Positions 28,126 through 36,852 of a stretch of 64,000 bases of DNA are shown here, piece by piece. Origin of the DNA: Streptomyces sp. SAJ15 (GTDB taxonomy: Bacteria > Actinomycetota > Actinomycetes > Streptomycetales > Streptomycetaceae); the NCBI RefSeq assembly GCF_007595705.1, contig NZ_NISY01000002.1, positions 682,001 to 746,000 on the forward strand, given 5' to 3'. The notes below the pieces were generated by a model. That model made no database searches and was not told the DNA's origin. It saw only the letters and a list, made by a program, of their open reading frames with translations. The position numbers and the translations under genes are program-made. Every line of letters starts with the position of its first letter. Positions within the stretch are counted from its first letter, which is position 1.

Positions 28126-28539
28126 TCAGCTCTCGGCCAGGATGTGGGAGAGCTCGGTATCGAGGTCGAAGTGTCGGTGCTCGGTGCCGGGTGGCACGGC
28201 GGCGTCCGTTCGCTTGAGGAACGATTCCAGGGCCCGCGCCGGGGCTTCGAGCAGGGCCTCGCCTTCCGGGGAGCTCAGGGCGATGCAGACGACGCCCTGG
28301 CCGTGGCTGCGGGACGGCCACACGCGGACGTCGCCGGTGCCGGTGGGCCGGTGCAGGCCCTCCGCGAGCAGGTCGCGGGCGAACACCCATTCGACCGTCT
28401 CTTCGGCTCCGGTATGGAAGGTGGCGTGCACGGCGTAGGGGTCGGCCGTGTCATACCGCAGGCCCGCGGGTACAGGCAGTGAGGACTCGCTCGACACAAC
28501 GAGGCGCAGGTGCAGCTCGCAGCTGACCGTGGTGTTCAT
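28126..28539 (-). CDS. ssgB: Sporulation-specific cell division activator SsgB
   Basis: SsgA-like protein of 137 residues that, in Streptomyces, recruits FtsZ to future septum sites during aerial-hypha sporulation. The N-terminus MNTTVSCELHLRLVVSSESS and the block FHTGAEETVEWVFARDLL match the strongly conserved SsgB sequence as I recall it, and the length agrees exactly. ATG 28539 is the natural start. The upstream gap has a GTTT motif (near 28614 on the minus strand) that could be part of a stress-sigma promoter, but no full match could be fixed. Its presence marks the host as a sporulating actinomycete. Confidence 0.95.
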   Translation of the reverse strand: MNTTVSCELHLRLVVSSESSLPVPAGLRYDTADPYAVHATFHTGAEETVEWVFARDLLAEGLHRPTGTGDVRVWPSRSHGQGVVCIALSSPEGEALLEAPARALESFLKRTDAAVPPGTEHRHFDLDTELSHILAES

Positions 28540-28728
28540 AAGCGCCAGGGCCTTTCGCTCAGTGTGCGCTCGGGGATTCGCACGTCGGCGAAATCGACAT
28601 GCCACCTACGGTGCCGTTGTAAACCCCTCTGACCGTTTTGTGGGTGTTCTGATAGCTCGGGCGGCGGAGTTTTCGGCTCAGCGGTACCGCCATCCCGGCG
28701 ACATCGTGCGATCCGGTAAATTGGCCCT

Positions 28729-29181
28729 ATGAACGCGGAGAGTGACGAGCGGCAGGAGGTCGCCGCCGCGGCGGCCGGGGCCGCCACGGGGGACGGCGCG
28801 ACGGGAGAGCCCGCCCTGGGCTCCAGGGCGCCGCAGTTCATCAAGCGACACCGGAGCCTGCACGTGAGCTGGCAGGTCGGCGTCTTCATCGTGGGCCTCG
28901 CGGTGGTGATCGTGGGCATCATCATGCTGCCGCTGCCCGGCCCCGGCTGGGTGGTGATCTTCGGCGGCATGGCGATCTGGGCGACCGAGTTCGTCTGGGC
29001 GCAGCTCGTGCTGCGCTGGACGAAGCGCAAGGTCACCGAGGCGGCGCAGCGCGCCCTGGACCCCAGGGTGCGCAAGCGGAACATCATCCTGACCACCATC
29101 GCGCTGGTGATCTGCGCGGCGGCGATGGCGGTCTACGTGGTGAAGTTCGGCCTCGTGATGCCGTGGAAGATCGAGGAGTGA
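28729..29181 (+). CDS. PGPGW-type membrane protein (TIGR02611-like)
   Basis: A 150-residue membrane protein with the signature LPLPGPGWVVIFGGMAIWAT between two helices (about 49-70 and 75-92) and a third helix near the C-terminus (ILTTIALVICAAAMAVYVV). This family is common next to ssgB in Streptomyces, and its function is unknown. ATG 28729 sits six bases after TAAATT (28717-28722), which would make the message leaderless. It is divergent from ssgB. Confidence 0.8.
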   Translation: MNAESDERQEVAAAAAGAATGDGATGEPALGSRAPQFIKRHRSLHVSWQVGVFIVGLAVVIVGIIMLPLPGPGWVVIFGGMAIWATEFVWAQLVLRWTKRKVTEAAQRALDPRVRKRNIILTTIALVICAAAMAVYVVKFGLVMPWKIEE

Positions 29182-29244
29182 CGGCCACCGCCTGACGGTG
29201 GTCAAAAGCAGGGCCTGACATGCGCTAATGTTGGGCCTGCGCCC

Positions 29245-29316
29245 GGGCGATTAGCTCAGTGGGAGAGCGCTTCGTTCACACCGAAGAGGTCACTGGTTCG
29301 AACCCAGTATCGCCCA
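29245..29316 (+). tRNA. tRNA-Val(CAC), copy 1
   Basis: A 72-base cloverleaf: acceptor GGGCGAT/ATCGCCC, anticodon arm CTTCG-TTCACAC-CGAAG (anticodon CAC), T-arm CTGGTTCGAACCCAG, discriminator A, no encoded CCA. A possible -10 (TAATGT, 29226-29231) lies just upstream. Identical to the copy at 30001-30072. Confidence 0.95.
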
Positions 29317-29324
29317 CCCGGACC

Positions 29325-29356
29325 GAGGGCCCGGAGGTATCCACCTCCGGGCCCTC
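29325..29356 (+). terminator. Terminator after tRNA-Val(CAC) copy 1
   Basis: GAGGGCCCGGAGGT (29325-29338) pairs perfectly with ACCTCCGGGCCCTC (29343-29356) around ATCC, nine bases after the tRNA. Confidence 0.75.
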
Positions 29357-29444
29357 TGGCGTTCTCCGCCGTATGTCGCCCATGGCCGGCGCCCCTGTCC
29401 GCGCGCTCCTCGGGGATGGCCCTGATGGCCGTCACAATGGCGTC

Positions 29445-29936
29445 ATGGACTGGAGTCGCTACCGCTTCCACAGTCGCTGGGACCTCGACGCCCCGCCGGA
29501 CGAGGTCTACGCGGAGCTCGCGGCCCCCGAGGGGTACCCGCTGTGGTGGCCGCAGGTGCGTGAGGCGAACCGCACCGGCGCGGACCGCGGCACCCTCCGT
29601 GTCCGCTCCCTGATCCCGTACGACCTGACGGTGACCCTCGACGGCGCTCATGAGGACCCCGAGGCGCGGGTGCTGTGGATCGCCCTCCATGGCGACCTGG
29701 AGGGCTGGGCGCGCTGGACGGTGCGGGACCGGGGCGTCGGCAGCCTGGCCGTCTTCGACCAGGACGTGGTGGTGCGCAAGGCGCTGCTGCGTCGGCTGTC
29801 GGTCCCCGGCCGGCCCTTCTTCCGGGCCAACCACGCCCTGATGATGCGGGCCGGGCGGCGTGGACTGCGGGCCCGTCTGGCGGCCGCCGGGGCGGATCGA
29901 GGCCCCGCGCGGGGGCGCGGTCCGTACGCGGTTTGA
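29445..29936 (+). CDS. SRPBCC (START-like/polyketide-cyclase fold) protein
   Basis: A 163-residue protein of the ligand-binding helix-grip fold: RYRFHSRWDLDAPPDEVYAE opens the domain, YPLWWPQVREANRT is the typical W-P segment, and WARWTVRDRGVGSLAVFDQD gives the central strands. The last 25 residues are Arg/Ala-rich. The ligand is unknown. ATG 29445 follows a short gap after the first tRNA-Val(CAC) terminator, and its stop codon overlaps the -35 of the second tRNA. Confidence 0.75.
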   Translation: MDWSRYRFHSRWDLDAPPDEVYAELAAPEGYPLWWPQVREANRTGADRGTLRVRSLIPYDLTVTLDGAHEDPEARVLWIALHGDLEGWARWTVRDRGVGSLAVFDQDVVVRKALLRRLSVPGRPFFRANHALMMRAGRRGLRARLAAAGADRGPARGRGPYAV

Positions 29937-29962
29937 ACGAAACCCCCGGCGACCTGTATTGT
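29933..29962 (+). promoter_or_regulatory. Promoter of tRNA-Val(CAC) copy 2
   Basis: TTGAAC (29933-29938) and TATTGT (29957-29962) are 18 bases apart, predicting a start near 29969. The -35 overlaps the TGA of the SRPBCC gene. Confidence 0.55.
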
Positions 29963-30000
29963 TCAGGACGTTCCGCCGGGGGAAACCCCAACGGACACCG

Positions 30001-30072
30001 GGGCGATTAGCTCAGTGGGAGAGCGCTTCGTTCACACCGAAGAGGTCACTGGTTCGAACCCAGTATCGCCCA
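30001..30072 (+). tRNA. tRNA-Val(CAC), copy 2
   Basis: Base-for-base identical to the copy at 29245-29316, with anticodon CAC. It has its own promoter and terminator, so the two copies are separate transcription units. Confidence 0.95.
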
Positions 30073-30080
30073 CCCCGATC

Positions 30081-30110
30081 AGACCGGGCCGCCAACAGGC
30101 GGCCCGGTCT
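30081..30110 (+). terminator. Terminator after tRNA-Val(CAC) copy 2
   Basis: AGACCGGGCCGCC (30081-30093) pairs with GGCGGCCCGGTCT (30098-30110) around AACA. The following 198 bases to the exonuclease gene show nothing further. Confidence 0.75.
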
Positions 30111-30308
30111 TCGTCGTTGAGGCGCCCTGGCGGTCGACATCGGCCATCTCGCCGACGACCACGCCTCGGCCGGTCGCCCTCGCCCTCACCGGCCGGCTGA
30201 CCGTGTCACGGTCGTCGCCGGGTGCGTGCCGTCGCGGGCCACCGGGGCCATGCCGCCGTGTTCACGGCGCGGTCGTGTCGCCGCGGGGCGTGTCGTCGTG
30301 CGCACGCC

Positions 30309-31034
30309 CTATGCCACGGCGGGCAGGTCCGGACGCAGCGGCCAGGCCGGATCGCAGGTCGTCTCGGAGCCGTTGCGCGCGAACCACGCCTGCAGCCCAC
30401 GCGCCTGCGCCGCGTACCAGACCGCCTGGCGGGTGTGCAGCTCGGCGACGCTGAGCGGCTCCAACTGCCCGGCGAAGCGGCGGCCTATGGCCCGTACGAC
30501 ATCCAGGGCCGCGGTGGCGTCGGCGGCGGCGTCGTGAGCCCCCGTCAGCTCCACCCCGTAGTGCGCGCACAGATCGGTCAGCGTGCGGCGGCCCTTGCGG
30601 TACCGGTCCAGATGCTTGTCCAGCACGTACGGGTCCAGCACGCACAGCGGATGTATCGACAGATAGCCGGCCAACGAGGCGTTGCGGTGCCGCTTCAGCT
30701 CGCGGTCCAACAACGTCAGGTCGAACGGCGCGTTCATCACCACCAGCGGTGTGGCCCGCGCGGACTGCTGCGCCAGCGCCCGCGCCACCTCCTCCATCAC
30801 CGGCGCCGGCCACCGGCCGTGGCGCTGGAGGTGCTCTTCGGTCAGTCCGTGTATCGCGGTCGCCTCCGGCGGCACCGGAACGCCCGGACTCACCAGCCAG
30901 CGCCGCACCTCCGGCACGCCACCGGCCGTGCGCTGTACGACCAGCGCCGCCGACACGATCCGATCCCGCTCGACATCCACACCCGTGGTCTCCGTGTCGA
31001 AGGCGGCCAGCGGCCCCTCGAACCAGCGCGGCAT
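30309..31034 (-). CDS. DEDDh 3'-5' exonuclease (DnaQ/epsilon-like)
   Basis: Predicted 3'-5' exonuclease of 241 residues. The DEDD motifs are visible: Exo I AAFDTETTGVD (D and E), Exo II VVMNAPFDLTLLDRE (D) and Exo III ELTGAHDAAADATAALDV (H and D). AIHGLTEEHL is also typical of the family. It may act as a proofreading or repair nuclease, and it is not fused to a polymerase or UvrC-like domain. ATG 31034 has GAGGAG nine bases upstream. Confidence 0.88.
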   Translation of the reverse strand: MPRWFEGPLAAFDTETTGVDVERDRIVSAALVVQRTAGGVPEVRRWLVSPGVPVPPEATAIHGLTEEHLQRHGRWPAPVMEEVARALAQQSARATPLVVMNAPFDLTLLDRELKRHRNASLAGYLSIHPLCVLDPYVLDKHLDRYRKGRRTLTDLCAHYGVELTGAHDAAADATAALDVVRAIGRRFAGQLEPLSVAELHTRQAVWYAAQARGLQAWFARNGSETTCDPAWPLRPDLPAVA

Positions 31035-31216
31035 GGCCCCAACTCCTCTTAACTGCTTGCCAGATGGCACCTGTGACCCCGCCCGACCTGGTGATACCCG
31101 AGGACTTTGGTCACCGAACGCCGTCGTTTGCCGACCCCGGGGCGCGGAGACAACACAGGTGTACGCGCCGGCGGTCGCCGGTGATCGAACGGCAAAGCCC
31201 GGAAGGCGTTGGGGAC

Positions 31217-31795
31217 ATGGCGCTCGCGCATCCCGACCCGGCCACGCCGACGCACCGCCGGTCGCCCGAGCGGAGGATCCCGGTGCGCGGCTCACTCGCC
31301 ACCACCGCCTGCATGGAGACCCTCCAGGTGGGCTATCTGCACGCGGTAGCGGCGGCCGCCGGCTGCTCGCTGGCGCAGCCCTTCCCCGACCACGGCATCG
31401 ACTGGCACCTCAGCCACAGCGCCCGCGGTCACACCGTGGACGACGAGGTGACCATCAAGGTGCAGCTGAAGGCCACCTACCAGCTCGCCCCGCACCCGAC
31501 GGGGCCCACCTTCGGCTTCACCCTCGACAACGACCACCTGGCCAAGCTGGCCCGCAGCCCGGTCTCGGTGCACAAGATCCTCGTGGTGATGATCGTGCCC
31601 CGCGCCCGGGAGGACTGGGTCCGGGCCGAGCACGACCGGCTCGCGCTGCGGCACTGCTGCTACTGGACCAATCTGGCCGGCCACCCGGTGCGGGGCGCCC
31701 GCCGGACCACCGTGCGGATCCCGACCTCGCGGATCTTCGACGACCGCGCGCTCTGCGAGATCATGACCCGGGTCGGGGCGGGAGGGAGACCCTGA
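31217..31795 (+). CDS. DUF4365 domain protein, PD-(D/E)XK-nuclease-like
   Basis: A 192-residue protein. After a roughly 30-residue lead, METLQVGYLHAVAAAAGC begins the DUF4365 core. HGIDWHLSHSA followed by VTIKVQLKATYQ gives a D...QxK arrangement like the PD-(D/E)XK nuclease active site (with Q at the E position). HKILVVMIVPRAREDWV and HCCYWTNLAG follow. No characterised role is known to me. Its stop shares one base with the next ATG (TGATG), and GGAGGGAG precedes that gene, so the two form a coupled pair. It diverges from the exonuclease gene. Confidence 0.72.
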   Translation: MALAHPDPATPTHRRSPERRIPVRGSLATTACMETLQVGYLHAVAAAAGCSLAQPFPDHGIDWHLSHSARGHTVDDEVTIKVQLKATYQLAPHPTGPTFGFTLDNDHLAKLARSPVSVHKILVVMIVPRAREDWVRAEHDRLALRHCCYWTNLAGHPVRGARRTTVRIPTSRIFDDRALCEIMTRVGAGGRP

Positions 31796-33006
31796 TGCAC
31801 CGAACGCACCGGCCGACCGACGAACCCGTGCCCACCCCGCACCCCGACCACACCGATCCGGCCGTCCTCGGCGCCCTGCTCGCCCGGCACGGCTGGCGCC
31901 GCCGCGGTGGCGCGCCGGGGCGCTACGCTCGCTGGACGCCGCCCGGCCCGCTCGGCGCCGGCACCAGTCTGCTGGTGCCCGAGAGCCGGGAGTTCCCCGA
32001 CAGCGGCGACCTGCTCGCCGAGGCGCTCACCGCGCTCAGCCGCAGCGCCGCCCCCTCCGCCCGCGAGGTGCTCACCGGCCTCGCCGTGCCCAGCGACGAG
32101 ATCCGCTGGTGGCGCGAGGCCCCCGAGTCCGGCCGGCTCCCGGGCTCCGTCGGCGCCTGGGCCGCGCAGGAGCAACTGCGCGCCGGCGCCCGGGCGACGC
32201 TGCTCGCCGGGGCGCTGGCCACGCACGACCGGGTGGGCTACCACGGCGCCCGGCACCGCCGCGAGGCCGCGGACTGGCTGGCGCGCGTCCTGGTCGGCCC
32301 GGTCGGACCCGGCGGCCGCGAGCTCACCGCCTTCGTCCCCGTCGCCGACGGCCGCACCACCACCGCCGCTCTGCTCCGCGCCCTGTACGCCGCCCGCGAC
32401 GCCACCGACTACCAGCGCGCCACCGGTGGGACGGAGGCCTTCGAAGCGGCCGTCGCGGCCGGGGTGAGTCGCGAGCTCACCGAGGCCCTCGTCACGCTCG
32501 TCCGGGGCGCGGAAGGCGCACGCATCGCCGTCGAGTGGTCGCCGGCGGCCGGCCCGCCCGAGGGCTTCGCGGCCCGACCGGAGCCGGTGGAGTTCTCACC
32601 CGGCGACCTGCCGGGGCTGCGCGAGGCCGGCGCCCGCTACCTCCGGGGAGAGTCCTCCGTGCCCGTGCGCGTCACCGGCGTGGTGCTCCGGCTGCGCCGC
32701 GACGCCCCCGACGGGCCCGGCACCGTGCGGCTGCGGGTGCTCGCCGGCGCCGACGTCGCGCGGCTGCGCGTCGCCCTGGGAGCGGACGACTACCGCATCG
32801 CCGGCCACGCCCACCTGGTCGGGCTGCCCATCCGGGTCAGCGGCCGGCTGGAGAGCCGGGGAGGCTTCCGGCGGCTGACGGGCGCGAGCGGGGTGGCCCC
32901 GGTCCAGGTCGACGAGGCCGAGCGGGACCGCCTGCTGAAGTCGCTCCAGGAGAACCTCGACTTCTTCGAGGAGGCGTGCGGGGACGCCGAGGGCTTCGCT
33001 CCGTGA
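31795..33006 (+). CDS. Uncharacterised protein coupled to the DUF4365 gene
   Basis: I do not recognise this 403-residue cytoplasmic protein. The first 250 residues are mixed helical ([40 protein letters not shown]). From about residue 285 the pattern is beta-rich and OB-fold-like ([15 protein letters not shown], then [20 protein letters not shown]), ending in an acidic helix [18 protein letters not shown] nucleic-acid-binding partner for the nuclease-like neighbour is an inference. The ATG overlaps the upstream stop by one base. Confidence 0.6.
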   Translation: MHRTHRPTDEPVPTPHPDHTDPAVLGALLARHGWRRRGGAPGRYARWTPPGPLGAGTSLLVPESREFPDSGDLLAEALTALSRSAAPSAREVLTGLAVPSDEIRWWREAPESGRLPGSVGAWAAQEQLRAGARATLLAGALATHDRVGYHGARHRREAADWLARVLVGPVGPGGRELTAFVPVADGRTTTAALLRALYAARDATDYQRATGGTEAFEAAVAAGVSRELTEALVTLVRGAEGARIAVEWSPAAGPPEGFAARPEPVEFSPGDLPGLREAGARYLRGESSVPVRVTGVVLRLRRDAPDGPGTVRLRVLAGADVARLRVALGADDYRIAGHAHLVGLPIRVSGRLESRGGFRRLTGASGVAPVQVDEAERDRLLKSLQENLDFFEEACGDAEGFAP

Positions 33007-33093
33007 GGCCGCGCGGCCGGGGGACGGCCGCACTGAAACCGCCGCCCCGCGCGAGGAGCGCGAACCGTTTAGCGGTCATGGCCCCGGGATCGG

Positions 33094-33132
33094 TACGATT
33101 CACGCTGCGCAGCGTTTGCTGCGACACGCAGC
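33094..33132 (+). promoter_or_regulatory. thrS promoter element and leader hairpin
   Basis: TACGAT (33094-33099) is a plausible -10. The roughly 46-base leader holds GCTGCG-ACA-CGCAGC (33118-33132). No T-box stem-loop set is visible upstream of thrS. Confidence 0.35.
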
Positions 33133-33151
33133 CACAAGTCAGGAGAGACCG

Positions 33152-35131
33152 GTGTCGGACGTCCGTGTGATCATCCAACGCGATTCCGAGCGGGAAGAGC
33201 GCGTGGTGACCACGGGCACCACGGCGGCGGACCTCTTCGCCGCCGACCGCACCATCGTCGCGGCCCGCGTGGGCGGCGAGCTCAAGGACCTGGCGTACGA
33301 GCTGGCCGACGGCGACGAGGTGGAGCCGGTCGAGATCGGCAGCAAGGACGGCCTGGACATCCTGCGCCACTCGGCCGCGCACGTGATGGCGCAGGCCGTG
33401 CAGGAGCTGTTCCCGGAGGCCAAGCTCGGCATCGGCCCGCCGATCAAGGACGGCTTCTACTACGACTTCGACGTCCAGGACCCGTTCCAGCCGGACGATC
33501 TCAAGCGCATCGAGAAGAAGATGCAGGAGATCCAGAAGCGCGGCCAGCGGTTCTCGCGCCGCGCGGTGACCGACGAGGCCGCCCGCGAGGAGCTGGCCGG
33601 TGAGCCGTACAAGCTGGAGCTGATCGGGCTCAAGGGCTCGGCCGCCGAGGCCGCCGAGGGCGCCTCCGCCGAGGTGGGCGCCGGCGAGCTGACCATCTAC
33701 GACAACCTGGACGCCAAGACGGGCGAGCTGTGCTGGAAGGACCTGTGCCGCGGTCCGCACCTGCCGTCCACCCGGATGATCCCGGCCTTCAAGCTGATGC
33801 GCAGCGCCGCGGCGTACTGGCGCGGCAGCGAGAAGAACCCGATGCTGCAGCGCATCTACGGCACCGCCTGGCCGTCCAAGGACGAGCTGAAGGCGCACCT
33901 GGACTTCCTCGCCGAGGCCGAGAAGCGCGACCACCGGCGGCTCGGCAGTGAGCTCGACCTGTTCTCCATCCCGGAGGAGATCGGCTCCGGCCTCGCCGTC
34001 TTCCACCCCAAGGGCGGCATCATCCGCCGGGCCATGGAGGACTACTCGCGCAGGCGGCACGAGGAGTCGGGCTACGAGTTCGTCTACACCCCGCACGCGA
34101 CCAAGGGCGCGCTGTTCGAGAAGTCCGGCCACCTGGACTGGTACGCCGACGGCATGTACCCGCCCATGCAGCTGGACGAGGGCACGGACTACTACCTCAA
34201 GCCCATGAACTGCCCGATGCACAACCTGATCTTCGACGCGCGCGGGCGCTCCTACCGTGAGCTGCCGCTGCGCCTGTTCGAGTTCGGGACCGTGTACCGG
34301 TACGAGAAGTCCGGCGTGGTGCACGGCCTCACCCGCGCCCGGGGCTTCACCCAGGACGACGCGCACATCTACTGCACTCGCGAGCAGATGGCGGACGAGC
34401 TCGACTCGCTGCTGACCTTCGTGCTGAACCTGCTGCGCGACTACGGTCTGACCGACTTCTACCTGGAGCTGTCGACCAAGGACCCGAACAAGTTCATCGG
34501 GTCGGACGAGGCGTGGGAGGAGGCCACCGACGTCCTGCGGACGGCGGCCGAGAAGCAGGGCCTGAAGCTGATCATGGACCCGGCGGGCGCGGCCTTCTAC
34601 GGGCCGAAGATCTCCGTCCAGGCGCGCGACGCCATCGGCCGGACCTGGCAGATGTCCACCATCCAGGTCGACTTCAACCTCCCGGAGCGCTTCGACCTCG
34701 AGTACACCGCGGCCGACGGCTCCCGGCAGCGCCCGGTCATGATCCACCGCGCGCTGTTCGGCTCCATCGAGCGGTTCTTCGCGGTGCTGCTGGAGCACTA
34801 CGCGGGCGCCTTCCCGGCCTGGCTGGCCCCGGTGCAGGCGGTCGGCATCCCGATCGGTGACGCCCACGTCCCCTACCTCCAGGAGTTCGCCGCGAAGGCG
34901 AAGGCCAAGGGGCTGCGGGTGGATGTCGACGCCTCCTCGGACCGGATGCAGAAGAAGATCCGGAACGCGCAGAAGGCCAAGGTGCCGTTCATGGTCATCG
35001 CCGGTGACGAGGACGTGTCGAACAACGCCGTGTCCTTCCGCTACCGCGACGGCTCGCAGAAGAACGGCGTGCCGATCGACGAGGCCATCGCCGAGATCGT
35101 CAAGGCCGTCGAGGACCGCGTCCAGGTCTGA
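33152..35131 (+). CDS. thrS: Threonyl-tRNA synthetase
   Basis: Charges tRNA-Thr. The 659-residue protein has the full domain order: N-terminal TGS (1-65), editing domain with [16 protein letters not shown] (H-x3-H, about 72), class II core with [10 protein letters not shown], motif-2 region [16 protein letters not shown] and zinc-binding KPMNCPMHN, and the anticodon-binding domain (from about 545, [17 protein letters not shown]). GTG 33152 has AGGAGAG five bases upstream. A 36-base longer frame lacks a ribosome site. Confidence 0.96.
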   Translation: MSDVRVIIQRDSEREERVVTTGTTAADLFAADRTIVAARVGGELKDLAYELADGDEVEPVEIGSKDGLDILRHSAAHVMAQAVQELFPEAKLGIGPPIKDGFYYDFDVQDPFQPDDLKRIEKKMQEIQKRGQRFSRRAVTDEAAREELAGEPYKLELIGLKGSAAEAAEGASAEVGAGELTIYDNLDAKTGELCWKDLCRGPHLPSTRMIPAFKLMRSAAAYWRGSEKNPMLQRIYGTAWPSKDELKAHLDFLAEAEKRDHRRLGSELDLFSIPEEIGSGLAVFHPKGGIIRRAMEDYSRRRHEESGYEFVYTPHATKGALFEKSGHLDWYADGMYPPMQLDEGTDYYLKPMNCPMHNLIFDARGRSYRELPLRLFEFGTVYRYEKSGVVHGLTRARGFTQDDAHIYCTREQMADELDSLLTFVLNLLRDYGLTDFYLELSTKDPNKFIGSDEAWEEATDVLRTAAEKQGLKLIMDPAGAAFYGPKISVQARDAIGRTWQMSTIQVDFNLPERFDLEYTAADGSRQRPVMIHRALFGSIERFFAVLLEHYAGAFPAWLAPVQAVGIPIGDAHVPYLQEFAAKAKAKGLRVDVDASSDRMQKKIRNAQKAKVPFMVIAGDEDVSNNAVSFRYRDGSQKNGVPIDEAIAEIVKAVEDRVQV

Positions 35132-35162
35132 CGCCGACGTCTGGAGGCCCCCGGAGCGCTCG

Positions 35163-35876
35163 CTAGCGCCCCGGGGGCCTCTTCTCGTCCTCCCGCGTGA
35201 AGGTCTGGATCAGCCAGGACGAGAACGAGCCGGTCACGGCGCCGAGCAGCGCCAGCCCGCAGACCATCAGCCCCGCCGCGACCACCCGCCCGCGCGGGGT
35301 CACCGGGACCGCGTCCCCGTAACCCGTCGTGGTGAGCGTCGCGCAGGCCCACCACACCGCGTCGCCGAAGGTGCGGATCGTGGTGCCCGGTGCCCCCCGC
35401 TCCGCCTCGTAGACGGCGAGCGAGGCGGAGAAGCCGAGCAGCAGCGCGGAGAGGCCGGCGTAGGTCATCACCCGTGCGTACAGGCTCAGCCGCGGCTCGG
35501 CGCGGCGCTCCTTCATGACGGAGTAGGTCTGCACCAGACGCAGCGGCCGTAGCAGCGGCATCACCAGCACCACGGTGTCCAGTGGATGGGTGGGCACGAA
35601 CCGCGGCCCCATGCCGCTGAGCCGCCATCGGATCACGTAGTCCACGATGAACACCGCCCAGCAGGTGTCGGTCACCACCACGCACACCGTGTGCCAGAAC
35701 GGGGGCAGCCCGGGGGCCAGCACCCGCACCGCGTAGGAGGCGAGGAAGAGCTGCGACGCGACATAGAGCGCGAGCGCGGTGCGCTGTTCCCAGCCGCGGG
35801 TCCGCTCCGCGCCCAGGGCCCGGGCGTCGCTCCGGGCCCGCCGCTCGTCCCGGGGCCGGCGAGAGTGGTCGTCCAT
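35163..35876 (-). CDS. Potassium-channel-like ion transport protein
   Basis: A 237-residue membrane protein with about four or five helices. The pore loop and selectivity filter are clear (WWACATLTTTGYGDAVPVTP, filter TGYGD), followed by the inner helix VVAAGLMVCGLALLGAVTGS. An S4-like segment LLRPLRLVQTYSVMKER carries spaced arginines, suggesting voltage-sensor ancestry. No RCK domain is present. ATG 35876 is a likely start and upstream in-frame codons lack support. It converges on thrS. Confidence 0.85.
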   Translation of the reverse strand: MDDHSRRPRDERRARSDARALGAERTRGWEQRTALALYVASQLFLASYAVRVLAPGLPPFWHTVCVVVTDTCWAVFIVDYVIRWRLSGMGPRFVPTHPLDTVVLVMPLLRPLRLVQTYSVMKERRAEPRLSLYARVMTYAGLSALLLGFSASLAVYEAERGAPGTTIRTFGDAVWWACATLTTTGYGDAVPVTPRGRVVAAGLMVCGLALLGAVTGSFSSWLIQTFTREDEKRPPGR

Positions 35877-35955
35877 CGGCTCAGCATCGCCGGCCCGTGA
35901 TCGACGCTCCACCCGGCGACACGCTCCGAACGGGCGAAGCCATATGCTGCTCATC

Positions 35956-36504
35956 ATGACGCGTGAGCCGGAACAGCAGATCGGAGTCGGCACCCAGGAC
36001 GCCTTCCAGCGCCTGTGGACGCCCCATCGGATGGCATACATCCAGGGCGAGAACAAGCCCACCGGCCCGGGGGCGGGTGACGGCTGCCCGTTCTGCACCA
36101 TCCCGGAGAAGTCCGACGAGGACGGCCTGGTCATCGCGCGCGGCTCGCACGTCTACGCCGTGCTCAACCTCTACCCGTACAACGGCGGCCACCTCATGGT
36201 GGTCCCGTTCCGGCACGTCGCCGACTACACCGAGCTGGACGGTCGGGAGACGGTGGAGCTGGCCGAGTTCACCAAGGCGGCCATGGTCGCGCTGCGCACC
36301 GCCTCCGGCGCCCACGGCTTCAACATCGGCATGAACCAGGGCACGGTGGCCGGCGCCGGTATCGCCGCCCACCTGCACCAGCATGTGGTGCCGCGCTGGG
36401 GCGGGGACACCAACTTCATGCCGGTGGTCGGGCACACCAAGGTGCTGCCGCAGCTGCTGGCGGACACCCGCCGGATGCTCGCCGAGGCCTGGCCCGGCGT
36501 CTGA
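35956..36504 (+). CDS. HIT-family hydrolase/AP4A-phosphorylase-like protein
   Basis: A 182-residue nucleotide hydrolase or transferase. The histidine triad is AHLHQHVVPRWGGDTNF, and a CPFCTIPEKSDE cysteine pair near residue 50 suggests zinc binding, as in the Mycobacterium AP4A phosphorylase-type HIT proteins. YPYNGGHLMVVPFRHV is also typical. ATG 35956 follows TATGCT (35943-35948) by seven bases, so the transcript is probably leaderless. The dinucleotide substrate is inferred from family. Confidence 0.88.
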   Translation: MTREPEQQIGVGTQDAFQRLWTPHRMAYIQGENKPTGPGAGDGCPFCTIPEKSDEDGLVIARGSHVYAVLNLYPYNGGHLMVVPFRHVADYTELDGRETVELAEFTKAAMVALRTASGAHGFNIGMNQGTVAGAGIAAHLHQHVVPRWGGDTNFMPVVGHTKVLPQLLADTRRMLAEAWPGV

Positions 36505-36513
36505 GCCCCCGCT

Positions 36514-36573
36514 CGCCCGGCCCTGCGCCCCCCGACCCGCCACCCGGTGGGTCGGGGGGCGCAGGGCCGGGCG
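36514..36573. terminator. Terminator with a perfect 25-bp stem after the HIT gene
   Basis: 36514-36538 is the exact reverse complement of 36549-36573, with a 10-base loop. It lies ten bases after the HIT stop codon, and the convergent gene on the other side may also use it. Confidence 0.8.
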
Positions 36574-36638
36574 ACGTGCATCCGGCTGCCGCGCGCCGCC
36601 GGAACGGGACGGCCGCCAGGCGATGACGCCGGGCGGTG

Positions 36639-36820
36639 GTCCGGACCGCCGGGCGGCGAACCGGACCACTGGACCGTGGGCCCGGCCGTGGGGTCGCGGT
36701 CCGGACCGCCGGGTGGCGGGCCAGCCCGCTGGACCGTGGGCCCGCCGTTGGACGGTGGGCCGGACCGCTGGGCCGTGGGCCCGGCCCGCTGGACCGTGGG
36801 GCCCGGCCCGGTGGGGCGGC
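36639..36820. repeat. 60-bp tandem repeat, three degenerate copies
   Basis: Copies begin at about 36641, 36701 and 36761. GGTCCGGACCGCCGGG recurs at a 60-base distance, and CTGGACCGTGGGCCC recurs near 36669, 36729 and 36789. Each unit also shows internal half-unit similarity. Apart from the terminator and this array, the 348-base gap (36505-36852) holds no gene. The period is a multiple of three, but no open frame has coding support. Confidence 0.8.
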
Positions 36821-36852
36821 GGGCCGGGTGGTCGCCGGGGCGGGCCGCACCG

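Noticed and set aside
33007..33151. T-box upstream of thrS
   Set aside because: The leader is only about 50 bases and lacks the specifier stem and antiterminator.
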